NCBI GenBank assembly: GCA_014804645.1
Contig: JAAUZI010000028.1
Coordinates: 5,198 to 45,102, forward strand
Direction of reading: 5' to 3'
DNA: 39,905 nt
Origin: Lachnospiraceae bacterium
Lineage (GTDB): Bacteria; Bacillota; Clostridia; Lachnospirales; Lachnospiraceae
In this document: positions 21,694 to 28,092 of the stretch, piece after piece
How positions within the stretch are numbered: the stretch's first letter is position 1
How the letters are laid out: every line of letters starts with the position of its first letter
Notes under the pieces: generated by a model
Database searches by the model: none
What the model was told of the DNA's origin: nothing
What the model saw: only the letters and a program-made list of their open reading frames with translations
Translations under genes and position numbers: made by a program

Positions 21694-22500
21694 TTACTGG
21701 AAAGGGGAATCTGGCAATGACGGTCTCTTTTCCAATTCCTCGTACATCTCCCGGTATTCCCTGGGTAGTTCGCTGCCTGCTGGGGGCTGACCTGACGCCT
21801 GCTGCCTCTGGCCATATGTACCGCCCCTGTCCTGCTGCCGTGAGAGCCAGCTGTTAATAAAGCGCTCAATCCCCCTGCGGGTCTTCCGCTTTGTGGGGTT
21901 ACTGTCAAGCCATGCAGCCATTTTGCGGAGTTCCTGCCTTATATCCACTGCCGGGTATGTCTCTGCCCACATGCTGATCTTAGGCTCCGGCACGTCATAG
22001 GCTGTTTTGTCATTCAATGGCAGCAGGATACCGCTTTGAGCCTCCGCATTCTGTTCTGGCTCCGGGCTTATAGTATTTTCTAACTCTATACTATCTCTAA
22101 CTATATCCTTACTTAACCTATACTGTGTATCCACTCTGGATACATCCAACTCACATTCTGTATCCAGTCTGTATACATTCTCTGCCAGCTCAAGATGACT
22201 CCGTTCCTCTGAATACTTGGTTTTGCGGTATCTGTCCGACTGTATGTAGTTGTGCTGTTTCCAGTGCCTTATCACTACCACACCCGTTTCAAAGGGTATT
22301 ACATAGCCCTTTGATATTAATATTTTTAAGTCGTCATTGGTGCAGTTTACAATCTTTATCACAAGCCTGGGCGTAGAGACAAAACCGTCATCATCCGCCC
22401 TCATGCCCAGATGAAAATACAGGCACTGCGCTGAAATCGGCATGTCCATGAACTTATCCGTGTTAATCACGTCCATGCTGAACATTCGCCTATTTGCCAC
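21694..22500 (-). CDS. phage-type replication initiator (replisome organiser)
   Basis: A 268-residue protein. The N-terminal winged-helix block (ANRRMFSMDVINTDKFMDMP, ADDDGFVSTPRLVIKIVNCT, IRHWKQHNYIQSDRYRKTKY) is the common N-terminus of Firmicute phage replication proteins. The C-terminal segment (IERFINSWLSRQQDRGG) is the DnaD/DnaB-like interaction tail. The GTG at 22500 (GGAGATG upstream) matches the usual family start; a GTG at 22548 would add 16 unlikely residues. An origin often lies within such genes, but I see no clear iterons here. Confidence 0.8.
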   Translation of the reverse strand: MANRRMFSMDVINTDKFMDMPISAQCLYFHLGMRADDDGFVSTPRLVIKIVNCTNDDLKILISKGYVIPFETGVVVIRHWKQHNYIQSDRYRKTKYSEERSHLELAENVYRLDTECELDVSRVDTQYRLSKDIVRDSIELENTISPEPEQNAEAQSGILLPLNDKTAYDVPEPKISMWAETYPAVDIRQELRKMAAWLDSNPTKRKTRRGIERFINSWLSRQQDRGGTYGQRQQASGQPPAGSELPREYREMYEELEKRPSLPDSPFQ

Positions 22501-22619
22501 TTTACCATCTCCTTTCCTGATCGGATGGGAGCCATTGTATTCTCCCACGTTCTGAAACCTGTTGATCTGCCCTTTATGACCGGGCTTGCCCTTGCACCTG
22601 TCACCTTCCCACCTCCTCC

Positions 22620-23381
22620 CTATGCGAACGGCAGTTCGTTCTCATACTGTGCAATACCCTCCAAGGTCATCTGGTACTCCTCTTGATCCATCTTATCCGG
22701 CATCTGCCCGAATATCTTCATAGCATCCTCGTACTGCTGCATGGTCATCTCCTGCAGGGACTTAATGTGGTACTGGTAACATACGGCCTTCTCCTTTGCG
22801 CCGGTCCTCTCTATCTCTGCCCGAATAGTGTTAATATGCTGCTGGCTTACATAAGAGCGGTTATTCCTGGAATCGGCGCCTCTGGCCTGGGCGTTCCCCT
22901 GCTGCCTCGTTGTCTGCGGCCGGGATGCTTTCTGTCCCTGCGCTGCTTGCCCCTGCCCTGATGTACTGTTATCCATGGTATCGGGGTCTCTGGAATCGTC
23001 TATACAGAATAGACCATTGAGGGCGTACTTTCGTGCATAGCTGCTGCAGGAGCCGGTGATCTGCGCCGTATCCATTTTCGGTCGGCTGTCGCACTCCCTG
23101 GCATAGGCCGTATTGCTTATGCTCTCGCCCCCCTCGGCATCCCGGAATATGGCGGTTGCCCTTATGTAGAACCTGTCCCCAATCTGCACCAGTTCATCAC
23201 TCAGCAGCAGGACCGCCCCTACCTTGCCCAGAAGGGGTTTAAGGGCCTCCTGGATGTCTTCACAGCTCCTGTAGTGATAGTCCCCGAACTTGTTATACTG
23301 CCCCTTAGGGGCTTTCAAGTTCTGCTGCACATACAGGAGTTTCTGGGCAATACCCGTAAATGTTCCCTCCGGCATCCTCAT
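22620..23381 (-). CDS. ERF-family single-strand annealing protein
   Basis: A 253-residue recombinase. Residues 8-125 hold the ERF core (YNKFGDYHYRSCEDIQEALK, TGSCSSYARKYALNGLFCID). A disordered Q/G-rich linker lies at about 130-175, and a helical C-terminal domain (YVSQQHINTIRAEIERTGAK) follows. ERF proteins anneal complementary single strands during phage recombination-dependent replication. Its ATG overlaps the stop of the preceding HTH gene by 4 nt, so the two are coupled. Confidence 0.85.
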   Translation of the reverse strand: MRMPEGTFTGIAQKLLYVQQNLKAPKGQYNKFGDYHYRSCEDIQEALKPLLGKVGAVLLLSDELVQIGDRFYIRATAIFRDAEGGESISNTAYARECDSRPKMDTAQITGSCSSYARKYALNGLFCIDDSRDPDTMDNSTSGQGQAAQGQKASRPQTTRQQGNAQARGADSRNNRSYVSQQHINTIRAEIERTGAKEKAVCYQYHIKSLQEMTMQQYEDAMKIFGQMPDKMDQEEYQMTLEGIAQYENELPFA

Positions 23382-23602
23382 TTACCCCCTCTCTGCTTTA
23401 GCCGGTCATAGTCAATATAGCTTTCCGCCTCAATCCCCAGCGCCCGGCACACCTTCCCGAAACAATCCATCTTTACCATGTAGCCCCGGCGCATACGGTA
23501 GACAGTGTTCACGCTCACGTCTGCTGCCTCCGCTATCTCCTTGGGACTCATACAGGACGCCGTCATGGCGGCTATGATCTGGTTTACCTTTGCACATACC
23601 AT
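23378..23602 (-). CDS. small helix-turn-helix protein
   Basis: A 74-residue protein made of one HTH unit: SPKEIAEAADVSVNTVYRMR, followed by an XRE-like third helix region (CFGKVCRALGIEAESYIDYD). It is probably a regulator of the element's early genes. AGGAGG lies 9 nt upstream of ATG 23602. About 240 bp of AT-rich DNA with no ORF separates it from the gene before. Confidence 0.75.
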   Translation of the reverse strand: MVCAKVNQIIAAMTASCMSPKEIAEAADVSVNTVYRMRRGYMVKMDCFGKVCRALGIEAESYIDYDRLKQRGGK

Positions 23603-23843
23603 TTATCTTTCCTCCTCTCATGCCGTTTCTTGTTTCAATTCATGGTTCCCTAGCCATAATTATCAAGTTCAATCCCATCATGTGGGGAAATATACCCCTA
23701 TGACATCTTAGATTCATTTTTATGGTTTGCTTAACGTGAAAATTGAATATCTACTTCTCTTCTGGATAATTTGTATCAATTTCGCTTGAAAACCCCTTTG
23801 ACGAATATTTCTACCCTTTAATGGTTTTCATTGAAATTTACCC

Positions 23844-24122
23844 TTAATTATCTGTACTAGTTACACGTTTTGAATGTAATGCAAGCATATTCTCTCTGGA
23901 AATCTCCCTTTGTGCGTCAGACACTTTCTTGGGCGGGCTTATCTTCACCCAACTTACAGGAATATGTGCACAGATACTCCCGTCCTTGTTTTCTACCACG
24001 ATCTGGCACTGGTCCGGGTACTGTGCCGCCAGATGTCTTACTCTGGTGATCGTCCGGCGCTGCGACAGGCTTAGCGTTGCCCTTTGCTGATCCTTAATCC
24101 ACTCAATAACATTCTCAGTCAT
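23844..24122 (-). CDS. phage-type hypothetical protein
   Basis: A 92-residue basic protein, MTENVIEWIKDQQRATLSLS at the start and GSICAHIPVSWVKISPPKKV near residue 50. I recall similar short proteins in Clostridia prophages, of unknown function. ATG 24122 follows AAAGGAG at the end of the second copy of the structured leader. Upstream in the operon is the Cro-like gene. Confidence 0.65.
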   Translation of the reverse strand: MTENVIEWIKDQQRATLSLSQRRTITRVRHLAAQYPDQCQIVVENKDGSICAHIPVSWVKISPPKKVSDAQREISRENMLALHSKRVTSTDN

Positions 24123-24124
24123 TT

Positions 24125-24240
24125 TTTCAAAAACTCCTTTCCTTTTTCCCGGAGCCGTGGTAACATAGACTTGCGTTTATGTTAGGCGGCCTCGGTCGTC
24201 AGTGCCCTGTGGGGAGGTGGTGCTCCCTGCGGGGCGTTTT
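24125..24240 (-). repeat. duplicated structured leader, copy 2
   Basis: Near-identical to 20671-20786 with the same nested stems (GGGAG/CTCCC; GCCG/CGGC; TAACATA/TATGTTA). It ends in the AAAGGAG site of the 23844-24122 gene, so it leads into a different, unrelated coding sequence. Confidence 0.85.
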
Positions 24241-24288
24241 TAGTTACTGTCCCCCGGCCTGCTGCCAGGAGCTGCTTACTGCTCAGGT

Positions 24289-24304
24289 GTTGCACCGGTG
24301 CAAC
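24289..24304. repeat. 16-bp perfect palindrome, copy 2
   Basis: GTTGCACCGGTGCAAC lies just past the stop codon of the Cro-like gene. It is identical to the core of 21652-21669. Confidence 0.7.
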
Positions 24305-24308
24305 TCGG

Positions 24309-24494
24309 CTACTCAATGATCTCTGTAACATCAACACCCAGGATCTTAGCTAGTTTTCCAACAGTTTGCGGAAGAACTTCACCATTAAGGATATTAGCTA
24401 ATGTTCCTTTAGAGATACCTGCCTTGATAATATCTGTTGAACTCATGCAGGCTCTGGCTTTTGCCAGTTCATACTTCTTTTTGCTCACCTTCAT
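24309..24494 (-). CDS. Cro-like helix-turn-helix protein
   Basis: A 61-residue single XRE domain (ELAKARACMSSTDIIKAGIS, KGTLANILNGEVLPQTVGKL, AKILGVDVTEII). It is divergent from the CI-like repressor and is the first gene of the leftward early operon, so it probably acts as Cro or as a co-regulator. ATG 24494 follows AAAGGAG. Its promoter contains a repressor operator. Confidence 0.8.
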   Translation of the reverse strand: MKVSKKKYELAKARACMSSTDIIKAGISKGTLANILNGEVLPQTVGKLAKILGVDVTEIIE

Positions 24495-24528
24495 TTAGTG
24501 CTTTCTCCTTTCTAATTGGTGATTATAT

Positions 24529-24634
24529 GCACTATAATAGTCCACAGATTAGTGCATGTCAAGTATTTTTTTGCACCTTTTTAAATTAAAAAGCAAAAAA
24601 AATAGGTTGACATTGCACTAATTTGTGCTAATAT
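24529..24634. promoter_or_regulatory. divergent lysis/lysogeny-type switch with two promoters and shared operators
   Basis: The rightward promoter has TTGACA (24607-24612) and TAATAT (24629-24634). The leftward has TTGACA (24562-24557) and TATTAT (24539-24534) with a 17-bp spacer. Both spacers contain TGCACTAAT. Further half-sites lie at ATGCACTAT (24528-24536) and ATTAGTGCAT (24548-24557), and the rightward spacer holds the full dyad GCACTAATTTGTGC. Occupation would silence both directions, so the CI-like and Cro-like proteins probably compete here. Confidence 0.85.
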
Positions 24635-24654
24635 GTACATAAGGAGGCTATATC

Positions 24655-25038
24655 ATGGGATTTGGGAATAAATTAAAAGAAGTTTTAAAGAGTAAAGGAA
24701 TGACCATAAAGGAACTATCCTCAATGACTGGTATTTCTCTAAATACCCTATACTCTATAACCAAACGAGATACACATATGCCAGACAAGGATACTATAGA
24801 CAAAATTACAGCTGCTCTAAATATTAGTCCCAATGAGTTGATATCATATGAGGATTTTGAAAAAAAATTTGATGCGGCAGTGAATCAATTACAAGATACA
24901 GAGATATACATGAGAAAAAAACTGTATGAAATAACCGAAATGTTAAATGTTGATGCTATGTATGAATTAATTAATACAGCTATCGAAATGCTGCAGGATG
25001 ATTCATACAGATCGTTTTTTTACAAAAAGAAGTCATGA
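24655..25038 (+). CDS. CI-like XRE repressor
   Basis: A 127-residue repressor. Residues 1-62 are the XRE domain (LKEVLKSKGMTIKELSSMTG, SLNTLYSITKRD). Residues 65-127 are a helical oligomerisation domain, with no S24 peptidase, so it is not inactivated by RecA-type self-cleavage. Induction would therefore need another signal, such as a helper-phage antirepressor, as in known satellites (inference). ATG 24655 follows AAGGAGG. AT-richer than the leftward operon. Confidence 0.85.
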   Translation: MGFGNKLKEVLKSKGMTIKELSSMTGISLNTLYSITKRDTHMPDKDTIDKITAALNISPNELISYEDFEKKFDAAVNQLQDTEIYMRKKLYEITEMLNVDAMYELINTAIEMLQDDSYRSFFYKKKS

Positions 25039-25065
25039 ACTGGTTAATTAAATGCCCCTTGACAA

Positions 25066-25071
25066 TATAAT
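25066..25071 (+). promoter_or_regulatory. -10 box of the toxin transcript
   Basis: TATAATATGCTTACCA. The same block is found on the opposite strand at the antisense promoter (25334-25319), with one mismatch. The -35 region is weak. Confidence 0.5.
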
Positions 25072-25142
25072 ATGCTTACCAGGGGAGCCGATAGGGTGTG
25101 AATGCCTCCGATCCGAGCCTTGAACGGGAGGAGGTGGTTTTT

Positions 25143-25229
25143 ATGACTACATACGAGACGTTCATGGTGTTGCTTACTTTTGCAATACTGGTTATTGAAA
25201 TTCTTGACCATGTAGACCATAAAAAATAG
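25143..25229 (+). CDS. putative holin-like type I toxin
   Basis: A 28-residue ORF found by eye: MTTYETFMVLLTFAILVIEI then LDHVDHKK. It has one hydrophobic helix with a charged tail, matching the holin-like toxin family of Firmicutes (Fst/TxpA-like size and shape). GGGAGGAGG lies 8-9 nt upstream. An upstream CCTCC in the leader could pair with this site and hide it. The gene ends in a strong bidirectional terminator and faces an antisense promoter, as in type I toxin-antitoxin loci. It lies between the repressor and integrase genes. Confidence 0.8.
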   Translation: MTTYETFMVLLTFAILVIEILDHVDHKK

Positions 25230-25266
25230 CACCCCCGCTCTCGCAAAGTGAAAGGTGCTATTTTTT
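25221..25266. terminator. bidirectional terminator shared by toxin mRNA and antisense RNA
   Basis: AAAAAATAGCACC (25221-25233) pairs with GGTGCTATTTTTT (25254-25266), with A and T runs on both sides. It overlaps the toxin stop codon. Confidence 0.85.
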
Positions 25267-25322
25267 ACTAACATTTTCGCCGGAAACGGATAGGCATACA
25301 CTATCGTATCGGCTCCCTTGAT
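25222..25322 (-). ncRNA. probable antisense antitoxin RNA
   Basis: A consensus-like promoter reads leftwards: TTGACG (25357-25352), 17 bp, TATAAT (25334-25329). A transcript of about 100 nt would run to the shared terminator and overlap the toxin mRNA 3' end. Its 5' part (GGGAGCCGATA...TATGCC) is nearly the same as the toxin mRNA 5' part (GGGAGCCGATA...AATGCC), so the two RNAs share leader sequence as well as facing each other. No ORF of note. Confidence 0.65.
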
Positions 25323-25402
25323 AAGCATATTATAAACCAAACGATCTGAACCGTCAAGCAGTAAAAGCGGCCCCTGCGCCAACAGGAACCGCCTGGACAC
25401 TA

Positions 25403-25469
25403 TACAGACGGATGCCAGTATAATATCGCTCCACCAAAGCCTATTATACCATCATTGCATCTGTCTGTA
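25403..25469. other. 67-bp long hairpin upstream of the integrase gene
   Basis: TACAGACGGATGC (25403-25415) pairs with GCATCTGTCTGTA (25457-25469) with one G-T pair. Inside it TATAATA pairs with TATTATA around a loop of about 15 nt. It lies about 75 bp before the integrase start codon. It could be a regulatory hairpin, a recombination-accessory site or a transfer-origin-like structure; no known motif decides this. Confidence 0.55.
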
Positions 25470-25544
25470 CAGGTGTATTTTTTATACCCATTATCGGCCC
25501 CTTATGCGGGACGTGGATCAAAACACAGATAGGAGCGTGATAGA

Positions 25545-26726
25545 ATGGCACTTATCCAATGCCCGGAATGTTCCGGCCAGATCAGCAGCAAAGCATACCT
25601 GTGCCCTCACTGCGGCTTTCTCCTGGCGCCTGCTGCCATGCAGACCTTTACCAGAACAGCCAGGAAGGCCCGTAAGCGCCGCCCCAATGGATCAGGAACC
25701 ATAGTTAAACTATCCGGCAAGCGCAAGAACCCGTTCCAGGTACGAGTGAATACCCGAATAGATGCTGATGGCTACCCTGTATATGATATACTCGACAACT
25801 TCCCAGACAGGATAAGCGCGGAGATTGCCCTGGCAGAATACAACAAAGTGCCATATAACCCAAATGACCGCAAAAAGCTGTTCTGTGAGGTGTTCGATTC
25901 CTGGTATTCGTGGAAGTATAAAGTCCCCCACACGGCAGCAGGCCCCAAAACCAGCTCTCAGAACTGCGCCATAGCGGCATATAAGAAGTGCAGCACTCTC
26001 TACAACATAGCCATATGGGACATACGCACTCAGGACATGCAGGATATACTGGACCGGCCTGATCTGTCACATGCCACGCTGGAGCATGTGCGCAACCTCT
26101 TCCGGCAAATGTACAAGTACGCGATTCAATACGAGATGGTGCCAAAAGACTATTCACTGTATACCAGCATCCGCAAGGCTGATGATGATGTACACGGTGT
26201 CCCCTTCACACCAGAGGAGATCCAGCTGCTCTGGGCTCACAGGGATGTTCCCTTTGTGGACACGATACTCATTTATTGCTATTCCGGTTTCAGAATCAAC
26301 GAACTGGCCCTGATGCCGCTTGACGATATCGACCTGGATGCTCGGACATTTACCGGCGGCTTAAAAAACCGCTACAGCCGCAACCGCACAGTCCCCATCC
26401 ATTCAGCCGTATATCCAATGGTATGCCGCCGATATAGCCGACAATTTGACAGCCTGATCTATCATACAGACACTGACGGCATAACAGAAATCAAGTACCG
26501 GGAATACTTCAATGCCGCCCTGCAGGCCTGTGGCATCCAGACAGAGCATACCCCTCACGACTGCAGACACACCTTCAATGTGCTGCTTGACCGGGCTGGC
26601 GTGGATCGGGCAATCCGCTATAAGCTCATGGGGCATAAGGGAACGGATATCAACGAGACCGTATACACGCACAAGGATATAGAGCAGCTCCGGGAGGCAA
26701 TCGAGTCTATAAAAACAGGGGCATAG
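25545..26726 (+). CDS. tyrosine recombinase (integrase) with N-terminal zinc ribbon
   Basis: A 393-residue integrase. Residues 6-23 (CPECSGQISSKAYLCPHCG) form a C-x2-C...C-x2-C zinc ribbon, not usual in this family. An AP2-like arm-binding region follows (GSGTIVKLSGKRKNPFQVRV). The SAM-like core-binding domain is at about 105-210. The catalytic residues are Arg in CYSGFRINELAL, the His-x-x-Arg in HDCRHTF, and the nucleophile Tyr in ETVYTHKD. It catalyses integration and excision of the element. It ends 24 nt before repeat C. Confidence 0.92.
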   Translation: MALIQCPECSGQISSKAYLCPHCGFLLAPAAMQTFTRTARKARKRRPNGSGTIVKLSGKRKNPFQVRVNTRIDADGYPVYDILDNFPDRISAEIALAEYNKVPYNPNDRKKLFCEVFDSWYSWKYKVPHTAAGPKTSSQNCAIAAYKKCSTLYNIAIWDIRTQDMQDILDRPDLSHATLEHVRNLFRQMYKYAIQYEMVPKDYSLYTSIRKADDDVHGVPFTPEEIQLLWAHRDVPFVDTILIYCYSGFRINELALMPLDDIDLDARTFTGGLKNRYSRNRTVPIHSAVYPMVCRRYSRQFDSLIYHTDTDGITEIKYREYFNAALQACGIQTEHTPHDCRHTFNVLLDRAGVDRAIRYKLMGHKGTDINETVYTHKDIEQLREAIESIKTGA

Positions 26727-26750
26727 ATGCTTGCTATAGCGTCTATGCCC

Positions 26751-26779
26751 AAATTTCTACTAGTAACATTACTAGTAAC
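26751..26779 (+). repeat. inner direct repeat C, probable attR
   Basis: It contains TACTAGTAACATTACTAGTA (26758-26777), identical to 17242-17261. It lies 24 bp past the integrase stop codon, the usual place for an attachment site. Confidence 0.7.
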
Positions 26780-26793
26780 AAAAAAATGCAAAA

Positions 26794-26814
26794 ATCCCAT
26801 ATTTATGCGGTTTA
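26794..26814 (+). repeat. middle direct repeat B, right copy
   Basis: AATCCCATATTTATGCGG, partner of 17181-17201. Confidence 0.55.
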
Positions 26815-26828
26815 TCGGCACTCCAAAA

Positions 26829-26847
26829 CTTAAATACTTCTTAAATC
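26829..26847 (+). repeat. outer direct repeat A, right copy
   Basis: CTTAAATACTTCTTAAATC, identical to 17118-17136. Here only two of the three operator boxes are present and no gene start is nearby, so it is probably a displaced half of the original operator or a copy made by integration. Confidence 0.6.
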
Positions 26848-26903
26848 CTGTGAACCATAAAAAACAGCACCCCGCTCCTGACAAAGTAAAGGTGCTGTTT
26901 TTA
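26848..26903 (+). pseudogene. relic of a second holin-like toxin 3' end with terminator
   Basis: The sequence around 26850-26902 (GAACCATAAAAAACAGCACC ... GGTGCTGTTTTT) aligns with the toxin end at 25211-25266 (GACCATAAAAAATAGCACC ... GGTGCTATTTTTT). The stem AAAACAGCACC/GGTGCTGTTTT still forms a good terminator. No start codon or hydrophobic helix remains. It lies outside all three candidate right ends of the element. Confidence 0.6.
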
Positions 26904-26939
26904 TTAGCTTTATGCCGCTCTCTTGACAAATACGTCCGA

Positions 26940-27857
26940 CTAAAATTCTGCGATATCCATATAGATTGCCTCCTGATCATAGGCCGGGGCATATTTTTCC
27001 GCGATCTGGCAAATCTGAGATATACGCCCTGGTTCCTGCTCCAGTTCGTCCGCAATCTGCTCCACGCTTTTCCCTTTTGCCAGTTTCTTACAGGCTACGG
27101 CAATGATTTCCCTTAACGCCCCTTCATTTCGGCCTTCATTTCGGCCCTCATTACGCCCTTCCTCATACCCATCCTTCCGCGCATACGCAATTTCTTCCCA
27201 TCTCTGCATATATTTCACCCCACATTTCTCAGAGTGGCGGATTTTCTCCACCTTGCTGTGGATCAGTTTCACCCGTGCGCTTTTGCTCCGGGCCGCCACC
27301 ACGTCTCTGGTATCATTGATATATTCCATAAAGTCCAAAAACTCCTGGGAAAAGTCCTGTCTGTTAGTCCCGAAGGTATTGATGAATACCTTCGTAGCCC
27401 CATCCTGCAATGCTAGGCCCGGCACTTCCTTGCCCCGTCCCTCAAAGGTGTACCGATACAGCCCATAGCCGAACAGGTCAAATGGCGCTATCAAAATCAT
27501 GCAGCTGTCATTCAACTCATTGAAATCGCCGCATCCCGGCGCCAACAGCGACACATCCAGCTGTGCCTGGTAGTACCGACTCCGTTTCTCCAGGTTTCTG
27601 GTATCTCGTTTCTGCATCTCCGTGAAATAGATTCGACCGTCCCTGTCCATGTTAACCACGTCCAGCCGCACTTTCCTCAGTTCAGGCGATACCCGCAGTT
27701 CCTTCTCCGTCCGAGTGCGGTCCAGCAACTCAATCTCATTTTCCAATAAAATTCCCACCACGGCCTCATAGGCATCCGGCTCGTCCATGGTCTCCGCAAA
27801 CAGGAAACTGTCTGTCAAGTTTAGTTTTTCCAGTGGCGTCCTCACCTTGTTGTCCAT
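26940..27857 (-). CDS. Rpn/PD-(D/E)XK nuclease-family transposase-like protein
   Basis: A 305-residue member of the Rpn/transposase-like nuclease family common in gut Clostridia. The nuclease core is VRLDVV...GRIYFTEMQKRD near residues 62-85, where Asp and the E-x-Q pair form the PD-(D/E)XK active site. The region SRYYQAQLDVSLLAPGCGDF follows. Near residue 232 is a 12-nt repeat coding EGRNEGRNEGRNEG, then a helical C-terminus with an HTH-like SVEQIADELEQEPGRISQIC. It is not part of the element's operons. It lies between the element and the sensor kinase gene. Confidence 0.85.
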   Translation of the reverse strand: MDNKVRTPLEKLNLTDSFLFAETMDEPDAYEAVVGILLENEIELLDRTRTEKELRVSPELRKVRLDVVNMDRDGRIYFTEMQKRDTRNLEKRSRYYQAQLDVSLLAPGCGDFNELNDSCMILIAPFDLFGYGLYRYTFEGRGKEVPGLALQDGATKVFINTFGTNRQDFSQEFLDFMEYINDTRDVVAARSKSARVKLIHSKVEKIRHSEKCGVKYMQRWEEIAYARKDGYEEGRNEGRNEGRNEGALREIIAVACKKLAKGKSVEQIADELEQEPGRISQICQIAEKYAPAYDQEAIYMDIAEF

Positions 27858-28092
27858 TCACATTCCTCCTTGTGCGTGTTTTGCAGAAAGAGAAAATGAT
27901 CCTGAACTCATTGTCTTTTCCTGCCTTATCAATATTGGTTTCTTGGGAAAATAAAAGCAGGATTTCTTAATTAAGAGAACAAGATGTTCGTCAGACGCGG
28001 AAAACCGCTTTACGGGATTACTCCCCGGAAATCATTTGCTTTGATATGAGGATAGCATATGGAAAATAATAAGTCAACTATGATTTTATGTT

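Larger units (their letters stand above)
17235..26779. mobile_element. phage-satellite-like integrative element with capsid and scaffold genes
   Basis: About 9.5 kb bounded by direct repeat C (9.7 kb if repeat A is the edge). It carries a tyrosine integrase beside the right end, a divergent repressor/Cro-like pair, an ERF-initiator-DnaC replication module, scaffold and major capsid genes, a sigma-70-family gene and a type I toxin. No terminase, portal, head-tail, tail, holin/endolysin or conjugation gene was found, so it cannot make phage particles alone. It lies between a two-component system and an ABC transporter that share operator motifs. It resembles phage-inducible islands in logic, but the lone capsid/scaffold pair is unusual. 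Confidence 0.75.

Noticed and set aside
25059..25064. TTGACA as the -35 box of the toxin promoter
   Set aside because: It lies only 1 bp from the TATAAT box that is shared with the antisense promoter, so it cannot serve it, and no good -10 lies 17 bp further on.
27114..27175. Possible CRISPR array because of short tandem repeats
   Set aside because: The units are contiguous 12-mers without spacers and lie within a coding sequence. No repeat-spacer pattern was found anywhere in the window.
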